Shown: positions 1-12,951 of the stretch, piece after piece
Position numbering within the stretch: position 1 is the first letter of the stretch
Layout: each line of letters opens with the position of its first letter
Assembly: GCA_002104945.1 (NCBI GenBank)
Contig: MCFH01000003.1
Coordinates: forward strand, 1-64,000
Direction: 5' to 3'
Source: Piromyces finnis
Lineage: Eukaryota; Neocallimastigomycota; Neocallimastigomycetes; Neocallimastigales; Neocallimastigaceae
Length of the DNA stretch: 64,000 bases
Translations under genes and position numbers: made by a program
Notes under the pieces: model-generated
Database searches by the model: none
What the model saw: the letters and a program-made list of their open reading frames with translations, nothing else
What the model was told of the DNA's origin: nothing

Positions 1-310
1 TTGTTAGAAATTAATTTTAGTTAATTTCGGGGTATTTTATAATTATTTGGTATAGAATATTTTGTTGTTAAAATAGTTTAATAGTTAATAATCAATAAAT
101 AGTAATAATAAAAATATATTAGTTTGGTTAATAACTAGTTGTTAGTTTAGTAGTAGTAAATAATAAAAAGGTTAGTATAGTATAATAATAAGGTTGTTAA
201 ATTATTTATTTAATATAAGAATAAAATAATTAGGAATAGTCAAGTTGAATAGTATAAATAATTGGGATATTAAATATTGGTTGACTATTTGTTGTTTATT
301 AAGTAGTAAT
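1..310 (+). other. 5' leader of family A element (truncated by window edge)
   Basis: AT-rich leader between the off-window 5' LTR/PBS and the Gag-Pol ATG at 311. It matches the reverse complement of about 57245-57553 in the second A copy almost base for base, so the missing 5' LTR and PBS should lie just left of the window. No upstream ATG-led ORF of note; the reading frame is open from a TTG at 245, but the first ATG is 311 in both copies. Confidence 0.8.
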
Positions 311-3300
311 ATGAGTACTAGATATAGAATGTTAGACAACCGTGACGATGGAATAGCTGGAGTCAGTGACGCAGGCTCTGAGGCGAGTTCCATGATGGAT
401 ATTGAGGATGAGACTGGTAAAAGCGTTAACACCAGGGGAAAACTCATCCCAAAACCTCCAAGATTTTCGGGAAAAAGAAGTGAACTTCTTTACTTCCTGG
501 CAAGATTGGAGAAATACTTTAAATATAACTTGGAAGAAGATGCTACCGACGCCTACAAGCTGGATATCTTGGGATGCTACCTGGAAGGAACCGCCGCCGA
601 ATGGTTTGCCGACTTAGAAAGAGAAGAAAGCCCCCTGTTGAACTCTTACGAAGACTTTATCGAGGCAATGAAGGCTCGCTACAAAACTTGCAACAGTGCC
701 GATGTAGCCAATAGTCGACTTGCAAAATTGAAGTCAAGTCAATTCAAGAACGTCATGGACTACTGCGAGGAATTTGAAAAGATGGCTAGAGACTCGTCCT
801 TTAATGATGAAGCAAAGATCCATTTCTTTATGGAAGGTTTACCAACTTCAGTCAAGGAAAAAGCGAAGCTCCTTTACCCAAGAATTAGAAAGATAACTGA
901 GTTAATTAATGTTGTTGCTGCCAATGTAGAAGTAGAATGGAAAGTCTTCGGAAAGGATCCTATGGATGTCGACGGAAAGAAGAACCGAAGATATAACAGA
1001 GACTTAGGATCAAGGTACCTCTCTTATGGTGTAAAATATAGAAATTATGTAGACCAAGAAAACCCTACCACCTCAGCTAAGCCTAGAAAATGTTTCTTCT
1101 GCAAAAGGACTGGACATATTAAGAAGGATTGTCCTCAACTTAAGGATAAGGTTATAAATAGACCAAAAGCATTCATGGCTACTACCGCTGGAAGAAGAAT
1201 GTTAAATGTTTACGATATTCTGTTACAAGTTAATAATGGTGTTTATCTTAAGGCTCTTGTGGATTCTGGTTCGGACTTGGACTTTTTGGATTGGAAGGCC
1301 GTTGATAAGTACAAGATTCCATTCCAAAGAATGTTTAAGGATAAATATGTTGAAGGTATAGGTGGTAATGGATTTTTGAAGTATGAAACAATTCCTTTGA
1401 TAATGAATATCAAGAATCATAAGGAATCCATTCAATTCTACCTTACTGATCTTCCTTCTGGTATTTCTGTCATTCTGGGTAAGAATTGGTTAAGAAAACA
1501 CGATCCTACAATTAGCTTTAAGGATCAAACTCTTGAATTCAAATCCGAATTCTGTTCTTTGAATTGCTGTGCTACTCCAGAAGACATGAAAAGAAGAAAT
1601 CAAGAAGCACAATTGGCCAAAGAAGAAGAAAGAAGAAAAGAAAAGGAACTCGTACAAGAAATACTTAACAATTATAAGAATAGTTTAAGAATTAGAGAAA
1701 GTGAAATTAAGAACAAAGAAAATATAAAAATTATAGATAAAAATAAGAATTCATGTATTAAAAAGAAATGTAGTAAAAACTTAAAATTAAATAAAAAGAA
1801 TGTTCAAAAGTATATTGTATGTAGTGTTATTTCAAATGAAGGAAATAAAGGTGAAGATGTTGAAGAAAGTGTTGTAGAAATTCCTGATGTATATAAGGAA
1901 TTTGAAAGTGTATTTGATGAAGTTGAGTGTAATGAACTACCTCCACATCGAATATACGATTGTAAAATAAGATTGAAAGATAAAGATAACTTATTTTATG
2001 GTCCTTTATACCCTCTAACAGAAGAAGAAAGGAATACGCTAAAGGAGTATATTTCTGAAAATCTAGAAAAAGGATTTATAAGACCGTCTACTTCACCTGC
2101 TGGAGCACCTGTGCTATTTGTTAGGAAAAAGGATGGAACTTTAAGATTGTGTGTTGACTACCGAAGACTCAATGAAAACACAATCAGGGATTCATATCCA
2201 CTACCTCTCATATCTGAATTATTCGATAGATTAAGAGAAGCCAAAGTTTTTACTAAACTTGATCTCAAGTCTGCTTATAATCTAGTTCGAATAAATGAAG
2301 GTGATGAATATAAGACTGCATTTAGGACAAGATTTGGTCACTTTGAATATCTTGTCATGCCGTTTGGATTAAAAAACGCTCCTGCAACTTTCCAACATTT
2401 TATCAATGATGTTCTCGGGGAATACTTGGATGAATTCGCCTTTTCTTATATTGATGATATTCTTATCTATTCGAAAAACTTGGAAGAACACCGAAAGCAT
2501 GTAAAGAAAGTTCTTCAAAGATTAAAAGAAAATGGTCTTTATGCGAAACTTAGCAAATGTGAATTTGAAACTTCAGAAACTACTTTCTTAGGGCATGTTA
2601 TCTCAGATAAGGGAATCTCTATGGATCCAAAAAAGGTTAAAGCTATTATGGAATGGCCTGTGCCAACATCTGTTAAAGAAGTTCAGTCGTTTATTGGATT
2701 ATGCAATTATTATAGAAGATTTATTCCAAACTTTGCTAGTATTGCTAAACCGTTACATAATCTAACTAAGAAAGATGTCAATTTTCATTGGCCAGAAGAA
2801 TGTAATGAAGCTTTTTGTATATTAAAGAAATTCTTTACCGAGGAACCAATTTTAATTCATGCTGATCCTGAATTACCTTTTGTGGTTGAGACAGATGCAA
2901 GTAATTTCGCAATCGGTGCCGTATTATCTCAAAGATTACCGGATAATAACGAGCTTCATCCAATTTGTTATTATTCAAGAGGATTGACTAAATCGGAAAA
3001 GAACTACCCAATTTATGATAAGGAACTTTTGGCTGTTATTGAAGCTTTGAAACAATGGAGACATTACTTAGAAGGAGCTAAGCATCAATTTATGATCTAC
3101 ACAGATCATAAAAATCTTACTTTTCCAAGGAAGCCCGAATTATTATCGCAAAGACAAATTCGATGAAATTTGTTCTTAACACGTTATGACTTCAAAATAC
3201 AATATAGACCGGGTAAAGAAGGTGGAAAACCTGATGCTTTTTCAAGACGCCCTGATTATGAAAAGGAAAAAATTAATAAAGAAGATGAAGAAGCTTATTC

Positions 3301-4813
3301 CTGTTTGACAGTCAAAGAAATTGAAGATACTTTATGTCTTGTGTCTATTCGAGGAAATCTTAAAGAAGATTTAATTAAAGAAATTAAAGAAGATGAAGAA
3401 ATTAAAGAGTTAATAAAAATACTACAAGGAAAATCTACCGCAAATAAGAAGTATAAGAAATTAATGAAAAATTTTAAGTTAAGTGAAGAAGGAATTCTTT
3501 TGTATAAAAGTTTAATTTATGTACCAAAGAAAATGAGAAATACAATAATCTCGATGCATCATGATAATCCAATTCATGGTCATTTTGGTATTATCAAAAC
3601 AAAAGAATTAATTACAAGAAACTTTGTTTGGATAAACATGACTCAAGATATAGTTAAGTTTATTGCTTCTTGTAAAGTTTGTGGAGCTGCTAAGGTTGAT
3701 CGTCATAGACCTTATGGACTTTTACAGCCGTTACCTACTCCTGAAAGACCGTGGTCTTCTGTTTCAATGGATTTTATAACTGATTTGCCAAAGTCAAAGG
3801 AAAAAACAGTTATAATGGTTGTTGTGGATAGATTAACGAAGATGGCTCACTTTATTCCGTTTAGAATGATTCCTACTGCTCAAATTGCTGCTGATGTTTT
3901 CTTTAGAGAAGTTTTTCGTTTACATGGTCTACCTGATGAAATAATATCGGATCGAGGAACCCAGTTTACTTCAGAATTTTGGCAAAGATTATGCACTTTG
4001 TTGAACATAAAGCACAATATCTCGAGTGCTCATCATCCTCAAACAGACGGGCAGACTGAACGTGTAAATAGTATTTTAGAACAATTTCTTAGATGTTATA
4101 TTAACAAAAGAAAAGATAACTGGATGAACCTTTTGCCTTATGCTGAATTTGCGTATAATAATACACTTCAGCAATCCATAAATCAAACACCATTCTTTGC
4201 AAATTATGGGCAAAATCCAAGATTTAGTACCGAAATTCCTGCTGATAGCGACAATAGAAGAGCTAACAGGCACGCCTCTCAGATGCAAGATAATATTAAA
4301 TTTTTAAAGAAGAACTTAGAAAAAGCCAAGGAAAGATATAAGAAGTATGCCGATTGTATTAGACTTATTGGACCTAAGTTAAAGGTTGGTGACTTAGTTT
4401 GGTTAAAGCGTCCTGACTTACTTCCTAAAGGACCTCCAAAATTAACAAATAAGAAACTTGGACCATTTAAGATTATTGAAAAAACAGGACCCGTTTCTTA
4501 TAAATTGGAACTATCAGAAAGTTTAAGATGTCATCCCGTTTTCCATATTTCGAACTTAGAACCTTATGTTGAAAGAGAAGTTGAAGTGAATGAATCAACT
4601 TCTAGAATTCCAAACATTGCTTCCGATTCTGCTGAAGGAAGAATTCCATTGAAGATAGTTAGTGAAAAAGTTATTAATGGAACTAAGTACTACTTTATGG
4701 TTTGGAAAAACTTATTACCTTCAGAAAGTACATGGCTTAAAGAAGATGAAATCGATGACCCTCAATTGATCCAGGAATACCTTAAACATAAGTCGCTCAG
4801 GGGCTCGACTTAA
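311..4813 (+). pseudogene. Family A Ty3/gypsy Gag-Pol, one in-frame stop
   Basis: Single-frame Gag-Pol of a self-primed gypsy element. In order: Gag capsid-like region; one CCHC zinc knuckle (CFFCKRTGHIKKDC, about 1090-1131); aspartic protease with VDSGSD near 1257; reverse transcriptase with YIDDIL near 2449; RNase H (ETDASNFAIG near 2889); integrase zinc-binding segment near 3558; integrase catalytic residues in MDFITDLP (about 3766), SDRGTQF (about 3950) and QTERVNS (about 4050); and a C-terminal degenerate chromodomain (about 4645-4790). Start chosen at ATG 311. A TGA at 3164-3166 cuts the ORF in the RNase H/integrase connection. The homologous codon in the - strand copy (52742-57244) is TGG, and the preceding codon also differs (CGA versus CGC). 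The frame resumes at once to 4813, so this is a recent nonsense mutation in an otherwise complete polyprotein. High confidence in identity. Confidence 0.95.
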
Positions 4814-4824
4814 GAAGAGGGGCA
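4790..4824 (+). promoter_or_regulatory. Pre-PPT hairpin and polypurine tract, family A
   Basis: A 6-bp stem (AAGTCG 4790-4795 with CGACTT 4806-4811, 10-nt loop) overlaps the end of the Gag-Pol ORF. The purine tract AAGAAGAGGGGCA follows and abuts the LTR. The purine tract would prime plus-strand DNA (known for LTR elements). The hairpin role is inference, but similar hairpins sit at the same place in B, C, E and F. Confidence 0.7.
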
Positions 4825-5635
4825 TGTAAAATATTGTATTAATAGAATAATGTATTTTAATACGTATTTAAAATAATGTACAATGTATCGAATTAATGTA
4901 CCGTAAATCTTTACAAAATTTATATCACAATACATTAACATAAATCTATGTGAAATCTAAAGTTACGATAAAATAATGTATTACAATACATTAACATAAA
5001 TTTATGTAAATTTAATTTTATGATAAGATAAAGTTTTTGATGATAAAATAAATTTTTTAAATTAAATAATTTTTAACCAATAAATATTTTAGATAAGAAA
5101 AAATTTTTTTTATAAACTAAGCCTCAAAATTAGAAATAAATAAATTAAATATATGTTTGAAATATAATCAACCATATAGTAAATAAATCAAAACTTTATT
5201 TTAAGTTTAGAAAATTCTTTAGTAAATAAATTGAATTTAAATAGTTTAATACAAATAAATTCTTTTAATAAATGCATAAATGTAAACAATGTAAAATTAT
5301 AATATTAAAACATGTATATTAGAATTTATTCAATTTATTTAAAAAGTATAAATAAAGAAAATTTTTCAACTATTGAAACGATAGTTGGAAAATCGTATAG
5401 TTTAGTTATATAGTTAGTTTAGATTATTAGTTTTAATTTAATTAGTTAATAATTGATTACCTAGTGAGGGCTCTGGTGAAATAACCTTCACGGTAAAGTA
5501 ATCAACGGTTGTTTTAGTTTAGTTTAGTTTAATATAATTTAATAAATAAATAAAGTTTAATAATAAATAAATTTATAACTAGTGTTAGTTTGATTTAGTG
5601 TATACAAACCTGAACTTAGAATAGAATATTTTACA
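4825..5635 (+). repeat. Family A 3' LTR (811 bp)
   Basis: Starts TGTAAAATATTG and ends ATATTTTACA. Contains TATAAATA at 5347-5354 and the predicted RNA start AGTTGGAAAAT at 5383-5393. The latter is complementary to the PBS seen after the 5' LTR of the other A copy (57724-57734). It is near-identical in length and sequence to the LTR at 57735-58545 but clearly differs from the 791-bp LTR at 51940-52730. Its right flank CCTCC (5636-5640) matches GGAGG at 58546-58550, not anything expected at this element's own left end. Confidence 0.92.
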
Positions 5636-5937
5636 CCTCCTCCAGGATTCGGATACCAGACGAATCTAGAATTTTAATATTTAAATATATGTTTTTCTTT
5701 TTTAATAAACTAAACTAAGGAGTGAATTTTCTTAATTATAAAAATACATTTAATATAATAAAATACATTTTTTTTTAATATTACTAAAGTTAAAAATAAA
5801 ATATTGATAAATTTGATATTAATAAATTGTTTAATAATAAAATTGATATTGATAATGATATTAATAAGTTTTGATAATAATAATAATTGTGATTTTAATA
5901 TTAATAATAAATATAATTTGAATTTTTTAACTATTTT
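5636..5937 (-). other. Family E 3' UTR with pre-PPT hairpin
   Basis: Reads on the - strand from the E stop codon toward 5636. Near its end is a hairpin (plus positions 5646-5651 pairing with 5661-5666, loop sense TCTGGTATC), followed by a purine-rich CCTGGAGG. The polypurine tract is interrupted here by the family A element; its continuation plus the E 3' LTR are at 58546-58995. An AT-rich stretch separates the hairpin from the ORF. Confidence 0.75.
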
Positions 5938-8900
5938 TTATTTCTTTCTATTAAATTTTTTAAGTAGCCCCTTGCAATTTAGATTTTCTTCAGGCTCCCA
6001 CGAAGCTTCATTGATTGAATACCCTTTCCATTTAATCAGGTATTGTATTTTTCCGTAATGTCTTCTTTTATCCAGAATTTCTTCAACTTTGTATTCTTCT
6101 TCATTGTCAACGGTAATAGGTGGCGGTGGTGGTTGAGATCTTCCAAATTTATCTTCGACATATTTCTCGAGATTGGATACATGAATAACTGGATGAATCT
6201 TAATAGATTTTGGGAGACTTAATTTAAATGTAATATTTGATATTTTTTCCAAGATTTTGTATGGGCCGAGTTTTCTTGGCTTAAATTTTTTATTTCCTTT
6301 GTGGATAATTAAAGAACTATCCAGCCAAACTTTGTCACCAACTTTAAAATTCGGAGCTTCTTTTCTACGTTTGTCAGCATGCTTCTTCTGGGTTTCCATG
6401 GCAGATTTTAAATTTTCTTTTAAGGTATTAATTAAAGTTTTAAAATCTCTTGTAAACTCTTCTGCTCTTGGGACTTTAGATAAGTCTGGAATAACTGGTG
6501 AATATTTTGGATGAAAGCCGTAATTCAAAAAGAATGGAGAAAATTTGGATGATTCTTGAACCACGTTGTTATAACTAAATTCTGCAAGACTAAGAAAACT
6601 TTTCCAATTTGAACCTTTATAATTTGAGAAACATCTTAAATATTGTTCTATAACGGAGTTCACCCTCTCCGTCTGACCGTTTGATTGATGATGAAATGGA
6701 GTAGACAACTTAAGTTCAATGCCAAGGGAGGAACAGATGGATTGGAAGAATTTAGAGGTAAATTGAGAACCTCTATCCGAGACAATAGATTCAGGTAGGC
6801 CATGAAGACGGAAAATATTATCAATAAAGGCTGTGGCTGTTTCGGCGGCGGAAGGAATACTTTTGAACGGAATGAGATGAACCATTTTTGTAAGACGATC
6901 AACAACAACAAGAATGCAAGTGAAACCAGAAGATGAAGGCAAATCTGTAATGAAATCCATTGAAATGGATGACCAAGGACGCTCAGCAATAACAAGAGGA
7001 TTCAGAAGACCATAAGGTTTATGACGAAAGGTTTTTGAACGACAACAAACTTCACAAGAACGAACGTAGTCTTTAACATCAGAAGAAATAGAAGGCCACC
7101 AGAAGTCTCTAGCAATAAGAGAAGATGTTTTCTTTATTCCGAAATGACCAGCTGAAGGAGAGTCGTGACAGAGTTTAAGAATTGAAAGACGACAATTAGG
7201 AGGAACATAGATTCTGTCAGTAAAAAGGAGAAAACTATTGCTTAAGGAAAATTTGTCAATTTGAGGGTGAGGTATTGGAGGTTTCCTACAATCAAGATAT
7301 TCACAGATTTTATTGTAAAAGTCATCAATTATATATTCGGAAAGAAAAGAATCACTAATGGACGAAACAGAAGTCACAATGGCACAAAAATTTTCAGGGC
7401 GAAGAACATTAAAAGGAACATCAGAAGAGGAATTCGAATTGATAGCATAATCAGGACGACGAGATAGAGCATCAGGCTTACCGTTAGAAGAACCAGAACG
7501 ATAAATAATAACAAAGTTAAATTCAGAGAGAAACAAAGCCCAGCGAACAAGACGTTGAGACATTTTTTCAGGTTTCTTTTGATAGAGTAAATTTCGATGA
7601 TCCGAGTAAATCTTAAAAGTAGAAGAAGAGCCTTTAAGTAGATGACGCCATGTTTCAAGAGCAGCAACGATAGCTAAGAGCTCTTTATCATATATTGGAT
7701 AATTACGTTCAGGACCAGTAAGAGAGCGAGAAAAGAAAGCAACTGGATGGGTCATATTATCAATTGGAGAGACTTGCGAGAGAATAGCACCAATGGCAAA
7801 GTTACTTGAATCAGTTTCGACTATGAATGGAAGTTCACGATTAGGAAATATAAGAACAGGAGCAGAAACAAATAAGGACTTGAGTGAATCGAAAGCATCT
7901 TGAGCTTCTTTAGACCATACAAATTTAACATTTTTCTTCAAAAGTTTATGCAAAGGATGAGCGATCTTTGCAAAATTTGGAATAAATCGACGGTAGTAGT
8001 TCGCAAGACCAAGAAAAGATTGAACCTCTTTAACATTAGATGGAGTAGGCCAGTTTAAAATAGAAGAAACTTTATTTGGGTCCATGTGAATACCATCAGT
8101 AGAAATCCTATGACCAAGGAAAACAATAAAAGAAACAAAGAACTCGCATTTTTCCAATTTAGCATAGAGCCCAGCATCCCTCAGGTGTTTCAAAACAGTT
8201 TTGACATGAGATATATGAGATTTATAATCCGAGGAAAAAATAATAATATCATCTATGTAAGAGAAAGCGAATTTACCAAGAACGTCTTCAAGAACATCAT
8301 TAATGAAATGTTGAGAAACAGCAGGTGCATTTTTCAACCCAAAAGGCATCACACAGTATTCAAAATGACCTAACTTGCAAGTAAAAGCGGTTTTATATTC
8401 ATCACCACTTTTAATCCTGACCAAGTTATAGGCAGAACGAAGATCCAATTTTGAGAAAATCTTCCCTTTTCCAAGATGTTCAAGCATATCTTGTATAAGA
8501 GGAAGGGGATAAGAATCACGAATAGTTATGGAGTTTAATTGGCGATAGTCAACACACATACGAAGTTGACCGTTTTTCTTAGGTACAAACAGAATAGGAG
8601 CTCCCGCAGGCGATTTTGATTTTCTAATAAATCCTTTCTTGAGATTTTCTTTTATATATTCTTCTAAAGCAATTGATTCGGTTTCTGTTAGAGGATAAAT
8701 CGGTCCATAAAACAGTTTTGAATTTTCTTTGAGTTTTATTTCACAATCGTATGGACGGTGTGGAGGAAGTTTTTCAGCATTAGATTCATTGAAGACATCA
8801 GCAAAGTCAGAGAGAACATCCGGAAGTATAATAGAATAATTGGGTTCTGATTTAGAGTTTGAATCGGATTTGAGAATAGAATTGGATTGAATATTAGAAT

Positions 8901-10380
8901 CAGAAAAAGAAGTCAAAACAGAAGTTGGTTCTTGATTTGAGAGAGACGAAGTAGAAAAGTTAACAGAAGACTTCTTAGAAACAGAATTGTTAATATTTTT
9001 TGAAGAACCCGAACAGAGAATAGTACAAGTACGATTAGTTTCGTTTTGAGATTGGATGTTTTGTTTATCGACAAATATAGGGTAAGCGAATGAATCATGC
9101 GGAGGTTCGTAGGAAGGATCTTCCATTGCAGGAAAAGCAGATCTTTCTTCAGGAAATTCAGGGACATTATTGGAGAGTGTTATACAACGATTATAACAGT
9201 AATCGGATACAAATGAAATTTTGTTCTTTGTGAAATCGATAGAAGGATTGTGTTCTTTAAGCCAGTCTATTCCAAGAATACAAGGATAATAAGGTAGATC
9301 AGTTACATAGAATTGTGTTCGACAGAGATGATCTTTGTAGCGAAGATTCAAAGGAGATGTAATTCCAAAAAGAGATTGTCGACCACCGATACCAACGATA
9401 TTTGGGAGGTTACCATCATCATGATAAGGAATGTTATTATCGTTACAGTAATCTACATCAATTAAATTAAGTTTGGATCCTGAGTCAATAAGAATATCCG
9501 TATTTAGTTCATAAGAAAGTTTAAATTTAGTTGTCATTTTATTATGAGTTTTGTTTTCTTCTTTAGGAGCGGATATAAGTGTGGGAATAGATATTAGTGA
9601 AGGATTTTCACGATCTTTATTCTTTCTTTTTAGACAATTATTAAGCTTATGACTTGAAGCACCACAATACACACAAAGATTTTCTTTCTTTCTTCTTTCC
9701 TTTTCTTCGTTTGAGATAGGGCCATGGTTATTCCTGTTTGTAATGGACTTTGTTATTTTTGAAGAGTGATGAAAAGATCTTTTCTTTCGGTTTTGGTCAT
9801 TGTTTGAACCAGAAGGGAAAAAGGTATGATGTGTAGATAGTCTTGAATCGATTCTTGAAGCAATAGTCTGTAATGAAAGAAGATCCCTAGGACCCGGAAA
9901 CATTTCCAAAATACGAACGGCAACTTGTTGATTAAGGCCAGCTATAAATGCATCCATTTTGGCTTGTTCATTCCAGTTTGATTCATCAGCATAGCGGTTA
10001 AATTCCAAGATATAGCCTCTAATTCCTCCTAATCGGCGTTGTTTTAAGGTTCTAAGCATTTGATTTGCAACATAGGTAGCATCGTTATATCCATAAAAAG
10101 CCTTAAATCTGTCAACAAAAGCTTGGTAGTTATTAAGACACGGATCATGGTTGTTTATAAGAGTAGCAGCCCAGTTCATAGCGTCCCCATAAAGTCTTGA
10201 TATTATGTAGAGAATTTTGGTTGCGTCGTCTTGATACCGTTCAGGATATAGCATAAACACTAGCTCCACCTTAGCTAAGAAACCCTTCAGATACCTGCGA
10301 TCCCCTGCAAAACCATCCTTAAGAGTTGCGTTTTCGAAAATATTATTATTATCCATATGGTTGTTTTCGTTCTCTTCCAT
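5938..10380 (-). CDS. Family E Ty3/gypsy Gag-Pol with C-terminal chromodomain (intact)
   Basis: Uninterrupted 1480-codon ORF from ATG 10380. Order by residue: Gag; CCHC knuckle [14 protein letters not shown] (about 233-248); protease IDSGSKLN (about 300); RT with YIDDII (about 709); RNase [11 protein letters not shown] (about 853); integrase zinc segment HFGIKKTSS (about 1077); catalytic MDFITDLP (about 1140), SDRGSQF (about 1200) and QTERVNS (about 1233); and a textbook chromodomain (about 1427-1478, [22 protein letters not shown] followed by SWEPEENL). Chromodomains in this clade direct integration to marked chromatin (family knowledge). All motifs are present with no stop or frameshift, so it could encode a working polyprotein. 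Its two LTRs are now about 47 kb apart because of a rearrangement. Confidence 0.97.
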   Translation of the reverse strand: MEENENNHMDNNNIFENATLKDGFAGDRRYLKGFLAKVELVFMLYPERYQDDATKILYIISRLYGDAMNWAATLINNHDPCLNNYQAFVDRFKAFYGYNDATYVANQMLRTLKQRRLGGIRGYILEFNRYADESNWNEQAKMDAFIAGLNQQVAVRILEMFPGPRDLLSLQTIASRIDSRLSTHHTFFPSGSNNDQNRKKRSFHHSSKITKSITNRNNHGPISNEEKERRKKENLCVYCGASSHKLNNCLKRKNKDRENPSLISIPTLISAPKEENKTHNKMTTKFKLSYELNTDILIDSGSKLNLIDVDYCNDNNIPYHDDGNLPNIVGIGGRQSLFGITSPLNLRYKDHLCRTQFYVTDLPYYPCILGIDWLKEHNPSIDFTKNKISFVSDYCYNRCITLSNNVPEFPEERSAFPAMEDPSYEPPHDSFAYPIFVDKQNIQSQNETNRTCTILCSGSSKNINNSVSKKSSVNFSTSSLSNQEPTSVLTSFSDSNIQSNSILKSDSNSKSEPNYSIILPDVLSDFADVFNESNAEKLPPHRPYDCEIKLKENSKLFYGPIYPLTETESIALEEYIKENLKKGFIRKSKSPAGAPILFVPKKNGQLRMCVDYRQLNSITIRDSYPLPLIQDMLEHLGKGKIFSKLDLRSAYNLVRIKSGDEYKTAFTCKLGHFEYCVMPFGLKNAPAVSQHFINDVLEDVLGKFAFSYIDDIIIFSSDYKSHISHVKTVLKHLRDAGLYAKLEKCEFFVSFIVFLGHRISTDGIHMDPNKVSSILNWPTPSNVKEVQSFLGLANYYRRFIPNFAKIAHPLHKLLKKNVKFVWSKEAQDAFDSLKSLFVSAPVLIFPNRELPFIVETDSSNFAIGAILSQVSPIDNMTHPVAFFSRSLTGPERNYPIYDKELLAIVAALETWRHLLKGSSSTFKIYSDHRNLLYQKKPEKMSQRLVRWALFLSEFNFVIIYRSGSSNGKPDALSRRPDYAINSNSSSDVPFNVLRPENFCAIVTSVSSISDSFLSEYIIDDFYNKICEYLDCRKPPIPHPQIDKFSLSNSFLLFTDRIYVPPNCRLSILKLCHDSPSAGHFGIKKTSSLIARDFWWPSISSDVKDYVRSCEVCCRSKTFRHKPYGLLNPLVIAERPWSSISMDFITDLPSSSGFTCILVVVDRLTKMVHLIPFKSIPSAAETATAFIDNIFRLHGLPESIVSDRGSQFTSKFFQSICSSLGIELKLSTPFHHQSNGQTERVNSVIEQYLRCFSNYKGSNWKSFLSLAEFSYNNVVQESSKFSPFFLNYGFHPKYSPVIPDLSKVPRAEEFTRDFKTLINTLKENLKSAMETQKKHADKRRKEAPNFKVGDKVWLDSSLIIHKGNKKFKPRKLGPYKILEKISNITFKLSLPKSIKIHPVIHVSNLEKYVEDKFGRSQPPPPPITVDNEEEYKVEEILDKRRHYGKIQYLIKWKGYSINEASWEPEENLNCKGLLKKFNRKK

Positions 10381-11260
10381 AGTACTTATGATGTTTTCTT
10401 TAATAAGCTTTAATAAATTTGTAAAAATAATAGAATAAAGTATTTAATTATATTTATTAATTGAGTAAATCTTTTTATTAAATAATAATATAAACCAGAT
10501 TATATAGTGTTAAACCATCAAATATATAACCTGTTTTATTCTTTATAATAAGTCCTTCGTAGCTCTTCACGATAACACGTATAAAGTCGATTGTTAATAT
10601 TAATTAAATTAATAAAAGAAAGGAACGGTGTAAAAATTTTTTTTAGTGTCTAACTTATTGTTAGCAATAAAAATTATTACAGGTTTTCTTTCCCTATATC
10701 AACCTTATCCGAACGTAGAAGTATTATGTATAAGAGTTTAACTTCTCACGCTAAAGGAGTTATAAAGAATATTATTTTATATTATTACAATTTTAATAAA
10801 TTGTCTTAACAATTAATAATTATAATTAAAAATTAGAAATTGTTTTATTAGAAAACTTAATTTTAAAATGTATTAATTAAGAAATATTATTTTATTAAAG
10901 TAAGGCATTTCCGGCTATTTTCCGGTCTATAATCAAACAGCAAAAGATAGTATACAACTATAAATCTCACGCCAGCTTGCTTATTACAGCGTCTTGTACG
11001 TGGTGTACCTCGGATTCTCCTACTTCCTTATTCAAAGTAGAATAGCTCAGAGCCTGCCAACCCAATTATTGTACAGGTTAAACTCGATCCCGTTAATCTT
11101 TTACTTTTTATAGTTTGAATTATATACCGCTTCTAAAGCGTACTAATTCTACTACTTTAAGTAAAAATATTTCTTTAAAGAAAAGCTTCAACAATAAAAC
11201 TTAAAAGTTTTATCTATAACAATTTCTTAAACACTAAGGTATTAAGCTTTTATATTATAA
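10381..11260 (-). other. Family E long 5' leader, containing a block shared with family F
   Basis: About 880 nt of non-coding leader between PBS and ATG. From 11220 down to 10471 it aligns to the F leader at 41688-42420. Shared cores include a 20-nt identical stretch (11129-11148 versus 41748-41767), TAGCGTG..AAGTTAAACT (10737-10753), AGAGCTACGA (10555-10566) and GATGGTTTAACA (about 10508-10519). Stops occur in all frames, so it acts as RNA or DNA rather than protein. Function not recognised. Confidence 0.75.
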
Positions 11261-11271
11261 GGAGATTTTAT
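11261..11271 (-). promoter_or_regulatory. Family E primer binding site (self-priming type)
   Basis: Sense ATAAAATCTCC directly follows the 5' LTR. Ten nucleotides are complementary to GAGATTTTAT in the LTR (58816-58825), 40 bp downstream of TATAAATA (58776-58783). No tRNA-type TGG start. Tf1/sushi elements prime this way (family knowledge). Confidence 0.75.
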
Positions 11272-11712
11272 TGTAAAGAAATGTGTCTTTAACAATAAAA
11301 ACAAATTATAATATTTACTAAATAACTTAGTAATATTAACACTTTAAAATATTCTGTAAATTATTAATTTATAAAAATATCATTAAAAACACATAGAATT
11401 TAACTTAATAAGTTAGTGTTTAATAATATAATTATTTATTAATAAAATCTCGATTCTTTAAAATATTTGGGAAAATTCACTCGTATTTATACTAAAAATT
11501 TTTTAAATTAATTTATAAAATTTTTTCAACTTAAAATTCTTAACCAATCAATAATCTTCATATAAAATAAAATTTAAAAATAAAATAAAATAAAATAAAA
11601 TTATAATTTTTTTTAAAATAGTATCTATGAGGTCTCAAACTAGTGTCATTCAGACTCAAAGTCTTAGCTATTAACCACTAAGACAATTTAGTTATTTCTA
11701 GTATTCATTACA
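11272..11712 (-). repeat. Family E 5' LTR (441 bp)
   Basis: Sense TGTAATGAATACTAG to TTTCTTTACA. Same length and near-identical to 58555-58995. The 5' flank (sense TTAAT, plus 11713-11717) matches TTAAT at 58996-59000, showing the two LTRs belong to one insertion. It carries a tRNA-like segment near its 5' end (11621-11686). Confidence 0.92.
11621..11686 (-). other. tRNA-like sequence inside family E LTR
   Basis: Sense strand reads a box-A-like TTAGTGGTTAATAGC, a potential anticodon arm with loop CTTTGAG (UUG would be Gln), and a box-B-like AGTTTGAGACC about 40 nt after box A. The D-arm can pair (CTTAG/CTAAG), but the T-stem and acceptor pair poorly, so this is not a functional tRNA gene. 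It is present in both E LTRs (also 58581-58646), so it is an old part of the element. Confidence 0.55.
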
Positions 11713-11757
11713 ATTAACAATACTTCAACAATATATATTAATATATTCCAATATATT
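11713..11757. other. Short spacer between E and B elements
   Basis: 45 bp of AT-rich DNA. It holds the E target duplication (11713-11717) and the B left flank ATATT (11753-11757). Confidence 0.7.
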
Positions 11758-12885
11758 TGTCACGAATACTAGTGAAATTACAATTTCAAGATCACTTGGA
11801 ATTGTGAAATCACTTATGAAAATTCAAAATCAACAAATAGTTTATTTTCAAATAAATTATAAAATTATATTAAGAAATATTTAAAAATTTAGGAAAGGTT
11901 AAAATATGACCTTAACCCTTAATAATTTTTATAATAAATAACTTTAACCCTTATCGTTAAAATGGAATAAGAAAAAACACGCGTATCTCCTCAACGAATG
12001 ACGATTTTTGAATAAAAATGTTTTGGTTATAATTACGTTCGTTAGAAAGCCACGCTCGAGACAAACAACATATCTTAAAATCAGGTCAATATCTCTGCTG
12101 GTTCACGAGATATTCCAATTCAAAGATATTTTGTTAGCAATGATTAATTGTTTATTCAGAGAATGATCACCCCTGATATATCAAACATAAATCATTCACT
12201 CAAAGTATAAAAATTATTGTTTAATTAAATTAAAATTATTTTCCGGAACTAATTAACTTTATTTTATAATAATTATTTCAATAACATAATTTATAATCTT
12301 TGAACTAGAGGATTATAATTATTAATATTATATTCAATGAATTATATTATAATTAAGAAATAATTAATATTATGAATATTATAAACAATAGTTATTTTTT
12401 AATAATTAGGAATAAGTCTTAAGTTTAGTTTAAGTATTATAAAATATATTATGAATATAATCATGTATTGAAAAGTTATTTTATTATTAAATGTAAAATT
12501 ACAAATAGTATAAATAGTTTAGAATAGTTATGAAATTAAAATCTTTGTAAAGATTATTAACCAAAAATTATTAACCATAAATTATTAAATTATTAACTAT
12601 AAATTATTAACTAAAGATTATTAACTAGAAATTATTAACTATTAATAATAATTAATACTTAATGAGTATTACTACTAAATAATCTTATTATTATATTTTA
12701 GCAATATATTATTAAATAAAATAAAAGAAATTATTTTAACCATAATATATAATATAATTATTCATTTATAAATCAATTAAGATTATTTTAATAAAACATT
12801 TTTTTTTTCTAACCTAGTTATCTTTTAACCTTTTATTTAATTTAATATTTTAATATTAAATTATAAGTTTAGTAAAACTTTTACA
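11758..12885 (+). repeat. Family B 5' LTR (1128 bp)
   Basis: TGTCACGAATACTAG to AACTTTTACA. TATAAATA at 12509-12516; predicted RNA start GTAAAGATTAT at 12547-12557 inside a small inverted repeat (AATCTTT/AAAGATT). Identical in length to 18490-19617 and 29472-30599, and apparently identical in sequence to the former by eye. Left flank ATATT does not match the element's right flank AACCA; see the inversion finding. Confidence 0.93.
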
Positions 12886-12896
12886 ATAATCTTTAC
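12886..12896 (+). promoter_or_regulatory. Family B self-priming PBS
   Basis: ATAATCTTTAC starts at the base after the LTR and is an exact 11-nt complement of the predicted RNA 5' end at 12547-12557. The next base no longer matches, so the complementarity is exactly 11 nt. Confidence 0.85.
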
Positions 12897-12951
12897 CGCG
12901 TTTTTTACCATAACTACCTTAGGAAAAAACTTAATTTAAAAATTTAAAAAA

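Noticed and set aside
11621-11686. Functional tRNA-Gln gene
   Set aside because: The T-stem and acceptor do not pair and the sequence is part of both E LTRs. Kept only as tRNA-like.
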